Source: DASUBV01 sp035763085
GTDB taxonomy: Bacteria; Actinomycetota; Actinomycetes; Streptosporangiales; Streptosporangiaceae
Length of the DNA stretch: 31,046 nucleotides
Reading direction: 5' to 3'
Assembly: GCA_035763085.1 (NCBI GenBank)
Contig: DASUBV010000226.1
Coordinates: 1-31,046, forward strand
Part shown: piece by piece, positions 22,804 to 29,243 of the stretch
Layout of the letters: every line of letters starts with the position of its first letter
How positions within the stretch are numbered: the stretch's first letter is position 1
The notes under the pieces: model-generated
The model's input: the letters and a program-made list of their open reading frames with translations, nothing else
What the model was told of the DNA's origin: nothing
Databases searched by the model: none
Position numbers and translations under genes: made by a program

Positions 22804-23613
22804 ATGTCCTACGGGCCGGATGTGCTGGCCCCGCAGCCGCGCCGCCCGGCGGAGCTGCCGCGCGTGGCCGCCGAGCGCGGCCTGGTCGTGGAGGACGCCG
22901 CCGGGCAGTTCTGCGGCGCCGTGATGTTCTGCGAGAAGGACGCCGTCACCCTGGAGGACCGGCACGGAAAGCTGCGGGTCTTCCCGCTGGACGGCGTCTT
23001 CCTGCTCGAGGGCCAGCGAGTCCGGCTGGTGCGGCCGGGCCCGGCCCGCCCGGCCGGCCACGGCCGGACCGCCTCTGGCTCGGTCGCCGCGCCAGTGAGC
23101 CGGGCCAAGGTGGCGCGGGCCAGCCGGATCTACGTCGAGGGCCGCCACGACGCCGAGCTGGTCGAGAAGATCTGGGGCGACGACCTGCGTGATGCCGGGG
23201 TGGTCGTGGAGTACCTCGGCGGCGTCGACGACCTGCCCGCGATCACCGCCGAGTTCGGGCCGGGGCCCGGCCGGCGGCTCGGCGTCCTGGTCGATCACCT
23301 GGTGGACGGCTCCAAGGAGAGCCGGATCGCGGCGCAGGTGACCTCGCCGCACGTGCTGATCGTCGGGCACCCCTACATCGACGTCTGGGCGGCGGTGAAG
23401 CCGTCGGTGCTGGGCATCCCCCGCTGGCCGCACGTCCCGCCGGGCCAGCCGTGGAAGGAGGGCGTGCTGCGCGCCCTGGGCTGGCCGGACAACACTGGTG
23501 CCGCCTGGCAGCGCATCCTGGCCGCGGTACGCAGCTTCACCGACCTGGAGCCCGCTTTCCTGGGCCGCGTCGAGGAGCTGATCGACTTCGTCACTGCCCC
23601 TGGCAGCAGCTGA
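22804..23613 (+). CDS. DUF3097 family protein
   Basis: A 269-residue protein of the DUF3097 family, found mainly in actinobacteria and of unknown function. The N-terminal SYGPDVLAPQPRRPAELPRVAAERGLVVEDAAGQFCGAV and the following CEKDAVTLEDRHGKLRVFPLDGVFLLEG form a small beta-rich domain. The C-terminal two-thirds begins at RIYVEGRHDAELVEKIWGDDLRDAGVVVEYLGGVDDL, which looks like a TOPRIM-type acidic core (VEGRHD, then GVLVDHLVDGSKES). I infer a nucleic-acid or nucleotide-related role only from that resemblance. The frame is open back to 22486, but that part overlaps osmC, and the ATG at 22804 gives the family length. It converges on serA. Confidence 0.85.
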   Translation: MSYGPDVLAPQPRRPAELPRVAAERGLVVEDAAGQFCGAVMFCEKDAVTLEDRHGKLRVFPLDGVFLLEGQRVRLVRPGPARPAGHGRTASGSVAAPVSRAKVARASRIYVEGRHDAELVEKIWGDDLRDAGVVVEYLGGVDDLPAITAEFGPGPGRRLGVLVDHLVDGSKESRIAAQVTSPHVLIVGHPYIDVWAAVKPSVLGIPRWPHVPPGQPWKEGVLRALGWPDNTGAAWQRILAAVRSFTDLEPAFLGRVEELIDFVTAPGSS

Positions 23614-23628
23614 GCGGTGCTGACCAGG

Positions 23629-23720
23629 GAGCCGCTCCTGGAATCCGCGCCAGAGCGGTCCGGGCAGGCCAGTGGGGCCGCCCCTGGAACCCCCGGCCAG
23701 GACCGTCCGGGCAGGCCCGG
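23629..23720. repeat. imperfect tandem duplication, unit about 46-47 bp
   Basis: Two adjacent copies (about 23629-23674 and 23675-23720) share GCCGCYCCTGGAAYCC near their starts and GTCCGGGCAGGCC near their ends, with roughly three-quarters of bases matching. They fill the gap between the convergent DUF3097 and serA genes. I see no open frame in them. Function is unknown. Confidence 0.55.
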
Positions 23721-23734
23721 GGGTCAGCCCCCGG
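23717..23734. terminator. hairpin between DUF3097 and serA (possible bidirectional terminator)
   Basis: CCGGGGG and CCCCCGG form a perfect 7-bp stem around TCAG, 9 bp beyond the serA stop on the minus strand and about 100 bp after the DUF3097 stop. It lacks a T-run. Its place between convergent genes supports termination in either direction. Confidence 0.5.
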
Positions 23735-23743
23735 TGCGGGCCG

Positions 23744-24952
23744 TCAGGCCGGCTGGGTGGTGCGCAGGCAGATGGTGACGTCCAGGTCGCGCAGGCTGGC
23801 CAGCATGTCGTCGGTGTACTCGGTGCCGATGTCGGTGAGCACGTAGCCCAGCTCGTCGCGGGTGCCCAGCAACTGGCCCTCGATGTTGACCTTGTGCTCG
23901 GCGAGCACCTGGTTGATCGTCGCCAGCACGCCCGGAACATTGCGGTGCAGGTGGGCCAGGCGGTGCGTGCCCGGCGTGCGGGGCAGCGCCACCACCGGCA
24001 GGTTGACGCTCAGCGCGGTGGTTCCCGCGGTCAGGTAGTCGTGCAGCTTGCCGGCCACGAACTCGCCGATATCCTGCTGCGCCTCCTCGGTCGACCCGCC
24101 GACGTGCGGGGTGAGGATGACGTTGGGCAGTCCGCGCAGCTCGGAGGCGAACTCCTCGCCGCGGCCGCGCGGCTCGGCCGGGAACACGTCCACGGCCGCG
24201 CCCGCCAGGTGCCCGGACTCGACGTGGCGGCGCAGCGCGCCGTGGTCGACGACGAACCCGCGGGACAGGTTGAGGAAGATGCTGCCCGGCCGCATACCCG
24301 CGAACTCCGCCTCGCCGAACAGGCCGCTGTTGCCCGGCCGGCCGTCCACGTGCAGGGTGACGACGTCGGAGATCTCCAGCAGCTCCTCCAGGGTGCCGCA
24401 CCGGCGGGCGTTGCCCAGGGCCAGCTTGTCGGCGGTGTCGTAGAAGAACACCGTCATGCCCAGCGCCTCGGCCAGGACCGACAGCTGCCCGCCGATGTTG
24501 CCGTAGCCGACGATCCCGAGCCGCCGGCCGCGCACCTCGTGGCTGCCGGCCGCCGACTTGTCCCATACCCCCGCGTGCATCTGCGCGTTCTTGTCCGTCA
24601 GCCGCCGGGTCAGCGCGATGATCTCGGCCACGGCCAGCTCGACCACGCTGCGGGTGTTGGAGAACGGGGCGTTGAACACCGCCACGCCCCTGGCCGAGGC
24701 CGCGGTCAGGTCGATCTGGTTGACGCCGATGCAGAAGGCGCCGACGACCAGCAGGCCGGGCGCGGCGTCCAGGACCCGCTGGGTCACCTGGGTGCGGGAG
24801 CGGATGCCGAGCAGGTGGACGCCGTCGACCGCAGCGATCAGCTCGTCCTCGTCCAGCGCCCGGGCAGCCGTCTCAACCTGGTAGCCGTCCTTGGACAGCC
24901 GGGCAGCGGCATCGGGATGGATGTTCTCCAGCAGCAGGGCACGTAGTTGCAC
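23744..24952 (-). CDS. serA: D-3-phosphoglycerate dehydrogenase with ACT domain
   Basis: A 402-residue enzyme of the E. coli SerA type (short form, one C-terminal ACT domain). It oxidises 3-phosphoglycerate to 3-phosphohydroxypyruvate, the first step of serine synthesis. Visible are the Rossmann motif GYGNIG, the substrate Arg in LSRG, the Glu of DVFPAEP, the His of TPHVGGSTEEAQ and the ACT stretch HRNVPGVLATINQVLAEHKVNIEG that binds serine for feedback inhibition. FCIGVNQIDL and FNAPFSNTRSVVELA are typical of this type. The ATG at 24952 is divergent from the DeoR gene. Some actinobacteria also carry a long SerA with an extra domain, so this copy may be a second enzyme. Other 2-hydroxyacid substrates cannot be excluded. 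Confidence 0.9.
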   Translation of the reverse strand: MQLRALLLENIHPDAAARLSKDGYQVETAARALDEDELIAAVDGVHLLGIRSRTQVTQRVLDAAPGLLVVGAFCIGVNQIDLTAASARGVAVFNAPFSNTRSVVELAVAEIIALTRRLTDKNAQMHAGVWDKSAAGSHEVRGRRLGIVGYGNIGGQLSVLAEALGMTVFFYDTADKLALGNARRCGTLEELLEISDVVTLHVDGRPGNSGLFGEAEFAGMRPGSIFLNLSRGFVVDHGALRRHVESGHLAGAAVDVFPAEPRGRGEEFASELRGLPNVILTPHVGGSTEEAQQDIGEFVAGKLHDYLTAGTTALSVNLPVVALPRTPGTHRLAHLHRNVPGVLATINQVLAEHKVNIEGQLLGTRDELGYVLTDIGTEYTDDMLASLRDLDVTICLRTTQPA

Positions 24953-25021
24953 TCCAGCAGCCTATGCGAGGCCCGGCGGAGGTCTCCCGGCCCGTCCGGC
25001 TGCCCGGGCTAGGATCATTCC

Positions 25022-25035
25022 TGAACATAAGCTCA
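25022..25035. promoter_or_regulatory. operator candidate TGAACATAAGCTCA before the DeoR gene
   Basis: An imperfect palindrome (TGAAC/GCTCA arms, four of five pairs) lies just downstream of a -10-like TAGGAT at 25010-25015 and 23 bp before the DeoR ATG. It could be an autoregulatory site. Its core GAACATAAGCTC matches 9 of 12 bases of the operator candidate at 20059-20070. Confidence 0.35.
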
Positions 25036-25058
25036 CAACACCAGGCAGGTTTAGCCGC

Positions 25059-25838
25059 ATGCTTGCAGTGCTCCGCCGGCAGCGCATCCTGGATGAGCTG
25101 CAGCGCAACGGCTCGGCGCTGATCTCGGGACTGGCCGAGCTGCTGTCCGTGTCTGAGATGACCATCCGCCGTGACCTGGCCGGCCTGGAGAGCGAGGGGC
25201 TGCTGGAGCGGGTGCACGGCGGCGCGGTGCTGGCCCAGCGCGGCGTCGAGGAGCCCGGCTTCGACAAGAAGGTCTTGTGCCAGCAGCCGGAGAAGACCGC
25301 GATCGCCCACGCCGCCGCGGCCATGATCAAGCCGGGCTCGGCCATCGGACTGTCCGCGGGCACCACGACCTGCATGCTGGCCCGCAGGCTGGCCCAGGTC
25401 CGGGGCGTGACAGTGGTCACGAACTCGGTGCAGGCGTGGACCGAGCTGCAGCGGGCCGGCGACGGCCGGTCCCCCGTCATCCTGACCGGCGGCGACTACC
25501 GGACCCCGTCCGACGCGCTGGTCGGCCCGACCGCCGACGCGACGCTGCGGACGATGTATGTGGACATGCTCTTCCTCGGCGTGCACGGCATGGATCCGGT
25601 AGCGGGCCTGACCACGCCGAACATCTCCGAGGCGGAGACCAACCGGACGTTCATCGCGCACGCCCGCCGGGTGGTGGTGCTAGCTGACCACACCAAGTGG
25701 CGGACCGTGGGGCTGCATATTATCGGGCCGCTGTCAGCCGTCGACACCGTCATCACCGACGAGGCGATCGCCGCCGAGGGCCGCGAGGCGCTGTCGGCCC
25801 AGGTGGACGATCTGCGCGTGGTGGGCGTCACTGCCTGA
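25059..25838 (+). CDS. DeoR/GlpR-family transcriptional regulator
   Basis: A 259-residue repressor with the DeoR-type N-terminal helix-turn-helix (RQRILDELQRNGSALISGLAELLSVSEMTIRRDLAGLE, then RVHGGAV) and a C-terminal sugar-phosphate sensor of the isomerase-like fold. The sensor motifs are IGLSAGTTTCMLAR, VVTNSVQAW, LGVHGMD and VVLADHTKWRTVG. Family members respond to phosphorylated sugars or related metabolites. The ATG at 25059 fits the family start; the frame is open upstream but crosses serA. It stands alone, divergent from serA and convergent with the LacI gene, with no metabolic partner next to it. Control of the large sugar cluster on the left, or of serA, is possible but unproven. Confidence 0.9.
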   Translation: MLAVLRRQRILDELQRNGSALISGLAELLSVSEMTIRRDLAGLESEGLLERVHGGAVLAQRGVEEPGFDKKVLCQQPEKTAIAHAAAAMIKPGSAIGLSAGTTTCMLARRLAQVRGVTVVTNSVQAWTELQRAGDGRSPVILTGGDYRTPSDALVGPTADATLRTMYVDMLFLGVHGMDPVAGLTTPNISEAETNRTFIAHARRVVVLADHTKWRTVGLHIIGPLSAVDTVITDEAIAAEGREALSAQVDDLRVVGVTA

Positions 25839-25897
25839 TACCCGCAAGCGCTGCGGTCCGGGCCGGGCGGGCTCGCCGGGCTGAGCCGCAGGCGGGC

Positions 25898-26923
25898 TTA
25901 CCCGCCGGGCGGGATCTCGCCCGAGCCGCGGACGATCAGCTGGGTGGGCAGCTCGACCCGCCGGGCCGGGCCGTGCTCGCCGGCCAGCCGGCGGAACAGC
26001 AGCTCGGCGGCGACCCGGCCCATCTGCGCCGGGTCCTGCGCGACCACCGTGATGGCCGGGGTCAGCAGGTCGGCCAGCTCGAAGTCGTCAAAGCCGACCA
26101 CCGCGGGCCGGGCCCCGGCGCGGGCCAGCTCACGCAGCGTCAGCACCGTGGCCCGGTTGTTGCCGCAGAACACGGCGGTGACCGGCGCCGGGCCGCCGAG
26201 CATCCCGGCCAGCGCGCGGGCGATCCCGGCCGGCTCGGGCGGGGCCTGCACGACCCAGGGCTCGCTGACCGGCAGGCCCGCCTCAGTCATGGAGTCCAGG
26301 TAGCCGCGGTAGCGCAGCCGCGCGGTGTAGATGCCGGCCGCGTCACCGATGTACCCGATCCGGCGGTGCCCCGCGCTGATCAGGTGCGCGACGCCCGAGC
26401 GGGCGCCGGTGATGTTGTCGGTCAGCACCGCGTCGGCTTCGATCATGCCGGCCGGCCGGTCGACGAACACTGCCGCCATGCCCGCGTCCATCTCCGGCAG
26501 CAGGTAACGATGGTCGGACGCGGCCGGGATGATGATCAGCCCGTCCACCCGCCGCGCGCAGAACGCCAGGGACAGCTGCTGCTCCCGGCCCGGCCGCTCG
26601 TCGCTCGACCCGGTGAACAGCAGTGACCCGTGCTGGTGCGCCACGTCCTCGACCGCGCGGGACAAGGCGGAGTAAAACGGGTCCCCGATGTCCTCCAGGA
26701 CCAGCCCGACCGAGGCCGTCTGCCCGGTGCGCAGCAGCCGGGCGCCGTCGTTGCGGCGGAAGCCGAGCTCCTCGATGGACGTCCGGACCCTGGCCGCCTT
26801 GTCCGGCGCCACCCCGGGCTCGTCATTGACGACGCGGGACACCGTCTTCAGCGCCACGCCCGCGTGCGCGGCGACGTCTTTCATGGTCGGGCGGCCCCGG
26901 CCGCGGGGCAGCTGGCTCGGCAT
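25898..26923 (-). CDS. LacI-family transcriptional regulator
   Basis: A 341-residue repressor with the LacI helix-turn-helix MKDVAAHAGVALKTVSRVVN at residues 14-33 and the hinge helix region FRRNDGARLLRTGQ. The ligand-binding domain is of the periplasmic-binding-protein type (VGLVLEDIGDPFYSALSRAVEDVA; VDRPAGMIEADAVLTDN; VVGFDDFELADLLTPAITVVAQD). These regulators bind sugars as homodimers or tetramers. The ATG at 26923 is preceded by GGGGGAG, which could pair with CCCCC just 5' of it to form a small hairpin over the ribosome binding site (26932-26946). It lies downstream of the amidohydrolase gene on the same strand but 196 bp away, with its own upstream palindromes. The ligand is unknown. Confidence 0.92.
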   Translation of the reverse strand: MPSQLPRGRGRPTMKDVAAHAGVALKTVSRVVNDEPGVAPDKAARVRTSIEELGFRRNDGARLLRTGQTASVGLVLEDIGDPFYSALSRAVEDVAHQHGSLLFTGSSDERPGREQQLSLAFCARRVDGLIIIPAASDHRYLLPEMDAGMAAVFVDRPAGMIEADAVLTDNITGARSGVAHLISAGHRRIGYIGDAAGIYTARLRYRGYLDSMTEAGLPVSEPWVVQAPPEPAGIARALAGMLGGPAPVTAVFCGNNRATVLTLRELARAGARPAVVGFDDFELADLLTPAITVVAQDPAQMGRVAAELLFRRLAGEHGPARRVELPTQLIVRGSGEIPPGG

Positions 26924-27027
26924 GTGTCACTCCCCCTCTTTGGGGGTCAGCTTGGCAGCATCCCGGCCGTTCAGCAAAAGCCGGAAAGCGGTCACAGTAC
27001 CTGGTAACGGCCGATTGCCGGTCGTCC

Positions 27028-27051
27028 GCTGTCATCTTGACAGCGTTGTCG
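27028..27051. promoter_or_regulatory. palindromic operator candidate upstream of the LacI gene
   Basis: GCTGTCA-TCT-TGACAGC (27028-27044) is a perfect 7-bp inverted repeat. The right arm also begins TGACAGCGTTGTCG (27038-27051), which has the CG-centred layout typical of LacI-family operators, matching at 5 of 7 pairs. The 196-bp gap around it is otherwise featureless. Autoregulation by the LacI protein is the simple reading. Confidence 0.45.
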
Positions 27052-27119
27052 GGGCGATCGTAGACGCGCGGCACGAGAGCGGCAGGAAATCCCGGCCGCG
27101 AAGATCCAGACGGCCGGCG

Positions 27120-28664
27120 CTAGGTGCTGATGAGCCGGCCCGGCAGGCGGCCGGGGACCGGGGCGCCCGCGCGCCACACCGGCTCGCCGGCGACCAGGAC
27201 CAGGTCGACGCCGGCAGCGGGCTCGCGCGGGCTGGCATAGGTGGCGCGCTCGGCCAGGCCGCCGGGGCCGATCACGCACAGGTCCGCGGCGAGGCCGGGC
27301 GCGATCCGGCCGCGCTGGCGCAGCCCGTAGACGTCGGCGGCGTGCGCGGCCAGGTGCCGGGCGGCCTGCTGGTAGCCGGCCTCCGGGCCGGCGGCCAGGT
27401 AGTGCGCGGCCAGCCGGGCGAACGCGCCGTAGCCGCGCGGGTGCGGGTGCTGGCCGGCGTAGATGCCGTCCGAGCCTGCGCACTGCCGGGCGCCGGACGC
27501 CAGCCAGGCGATGTCCGCGCCGGACAGGCCGGGCCGGTCCAGGTGCGCGCCGACGCCGAGCTGCGAACTGGCCAGCAGGTCCAGCGCCCACTCCCCGGCG
27601 CCGCGCCCGGCGCGGCGCGCCGCCTCGGCCACCGTCAGCCCGGCGCAGCCGGCCGCGGAGTCGGGCAGGCAGCCCAGGTAAACGTGGCTGAGGGCATCCT
27701 CGCTCAGCTGCCTGGTGGCCAGCAGCGCGGCCCGCTGCCGCGGGTCTGCCAGCGCGGCCAGCGTGCTGGCCGTCCCGCCGGCCTGCAGCCCGGCCGGGAG
27801 CACGAGCATGGCCAGGATGGAACTGGACCGGCGGTAGGGGTAGCTGTCGTAGGTCAGCGGCACGCGGGCCGCGTCCGCGGCATCGAACGCGGCGGTGATG
27901 TCGGCCTGCGTGCCCCACAGGTGGCTGGCGTGCACGCCGGTCCCGGCGCGGCGGCCGACGGCGACCAGCTCGGCCAGGCCGGCGCCGACCTCGGGACCGT
28001 AGCCGCGCAGGTGCGAGACGTAGGGCCGGCCGGCGGCCGCCAGCGGCGCCGCCACGGCGGCCATCTCCTCGACCCCGGCCAGCCGGCTGGGCAGGTAGTC
28101 CAGCCCGCTGGACAGCCCGACCGCGCCGTCGGCCAGCGCGGCCTCGACCTGCCGCCGGGCCGCTGTCAGCTCGGCCGGCGCGAGCGGGCCCGCGGCCGGG
28201 CCCGCCACGTTATGCCGGATGGTGCCCTGCGAGGCCAGCACGGCGACGTTCTGGGCCAGCCGCCCGGACACCGCCGCGCCGAAGTCCGCGACCGAGAAGT
28301 CGCGCGGCGGCTCCAGCGCGCCGTTCACTGGCCCGAAGTACTGGCTCAGGTAATCGGCAGTAGCCCGGCTGGCCCCGATCCACGACTGCCCGTCCTGGCC
28401 GACGACCAGCGTGGTGACGCCCTGGGCCAGCGCGCCGTCGACCCGCCCGGCCGACAGCAGCGGGCCCTCGGCGTGCGCATGCGCGTCGATGAAGCCCGGG
28501 CAGATCACGCTGCCCGGCGCGAGGTCGGTCACCTGGCACCCGGCCGGAGCGGCCAGGCCCCGCCCCACCGCGGCGATCAGCGGCCCGTCGGTCAGGATGT
28601 CGGCCGGGAACGTCGTCGCGGCGATCCCGTCGGCGACCAGCCCGCCGCGCAGCAGGACCGGCAC
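27120..28664 (-). CDS. N-acyl-D-amino-acid deacylase-like amidohydrolase
   Basis: A 514-residue member of the D-aminoacylase branch of the amidohydrolase superfamily. Metal-site motifs are HAH (His62 and His64) after PGFID, YVSHLRGYG and GVHASHLWG, each with a His, and GSDGIYAGQHPHPRGYG with the catalytic Asp. The Cys ligand of true D-aminoacylases, in a motif like GNCG, is missing: the segment reads GQDGQS (residues 89-94). The metal site must therefore differ, or the protein belongs to a sister subfamily. I place the start at the GTG at 28664, one base after the ArsR stop (TGACGTG); the open frame to 28754 lies within the ArsR gene. Likely role: cytosolic removal of acyl groups from D-amino acids or a related ring or amide hydrolysis. 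Confidence 0.82.
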   Translation of the reverse strand: MPVLLRGGLVADGIAATTFPADILTDGPLIAAVGRGLAAPAGCQVTDLAPGSVICPGFIDAHAHAEGPLLSAGRVDGALAQGVTTLVVGQDGQSWIGASRATADYLSQYFGPVNGALEPPRDFSVADFGAAVSGRLAQNVAVLASQGTIRHNVAGPAAGPLAPAELTAARRQVEAALADGAVGLSSGLDYLPSRLAGVEEMAAVAAPLAAAGRPYVSHLRGYGPEVGAGLAELVAVGRRAGTGVHASHLWGTQADITAAFDAADAARVPLTYDSYPYRRSSSILAMLVLPAGLQAGGTASTLAALADPRQRAALLATRQLSEDALSHVYLGCLPDSAAGCAGLTVAEAARRAGRGAGEWALDLLASSQLGVGAHLDRPGLSGADIAWLASGARQCAGSDGIYAGQHPHPRGYGAFARLAAHYLAAGPEAGYQQAARHLAAHAADVYGLRQRGRIAPGLAADLCVIGPGGLAERATYASPREPAAGVDLVLVAGEPVWRAGAPVPGRLPGRLIST

Positions 28665-28665
28665 G

Positions 28666-29034
28666 TCAGGCCGGCTGGCGGACCGTGGCGGCTGCCCCGG
28701 CCAGCAGCGCGGCGACCGGGGTATCGGCGAGCAGGTACCGCATGACCCGGCCATCGCGCTCAGCGGTCACGATCTGGGTCGCGCGCAGGTAGCGCAGCGC
28801 CTGCGAGACGGTGGTGTCGTTCAGCCCGGTGGCCGCGGCCAGGTCCGAGACGCTGATCGGGCCGGCGGCGCTGATGCAGGTCAGCAGCGCAAGCCGGGTC
28901 GGGTCGGCGAGCACGGCGAAATGCTGCGCGCGGGTCCGGACCGCCTCGGGGTCACCCAGGGCCGCGATGGCCTGGCAGACGCGCTCCTCGTCAATGATCC
29001 GGTGATCCGCTCGATCGGCGGGCAGCAGGTGCAC
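28666..29034 (-). CDS. ArsR-family winged-helix regulator
   Basis: A 122-residue regulator with the ArsR winged helix: FAVLADPTRLALLTCISAAGPISVSDLAAATGLNDTTVSQALRYLRATQIVTAERDGRVMRYLL. No Cys-rich metal site of the ELCVCDL type is present at the recognition helix, so it is probably not an arsenic sensor. An N-terminal extension of about 35 residues precedes the usual start of the domain. It begins with GTG at 29034 and is coupled to the amidohydrolase gene by a 1-bp gap. It is divergent from the lactate permease gene, and the inverted repeat between them is its likely site of action. Confidence 0.85.
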   Translation of the reverse strand: MHLLPADRADHRIIDEERVCQAIAALGDPEAVRTRAQHFAVLADPTRLALLTCISAAGPISVSDLAAATGLNDTTVSQALRYLRATQIVTAERDGRVMRYLLADTPVAALLAGAAATVRQPA

Positions 29035-29105
29035 GACCTCAGTCTGCCAGAAGCACGCGAGTCAGCCGGCGCCGGTCAAGGCGGCCGGGAGCAACAAACA
29101 CAGAC

Positions 29106-29153
29106 CTTGCCAGGAATGCCGAAAAGTGGAAAATAGGATTTATTCCTGGCAAG
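29106..29153. promoter_or_regulatory. 12-bp perfect inverted repeat in an AT-rich gap between arsR and lldP
   Basis: CTTGCCAGGAAT (29106-29117) and ATTCCTGGCAAG (29142-29153) are perfect reverse complements, 24 bp apart. The spacer is strikingly AT-rich for this genome and contains a -10-like TAGGAT (29134-29139). The gap is the only intergenic control region of two divergent genes. A regulator could bind the arms as a pair, or the arms could form a stem in RNA. The nearby ArsR protein is the first candidate. Confidence 0.55.
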
Positions 29154-29243
29154 CCGGACTAATGGCTGACTGAAGGGCTGGACGGCTCCTGGTCAGGTTC
29201 CGCCGTCGGCCATTCCGGTGCCCCGCCGAGAAGGAGCACCCGC

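Noticed and set aside
25891..25906. GGCGGG-CTTA-CCCGCC hairpin between the DeoR and LacI genes
   Set aside because: The stem is only 6 bp, overlaps the LacI stop codon and is expected by chance at this GC content, so I did not list it as a terminator.
26688..28745. 685-codon plus-strand open frame opposite the LacI and amidohydrolase genes
   Set aside because: It crosses two unrelated genes and their intergenic gap, and its composition is that of a GC-rich shadow.
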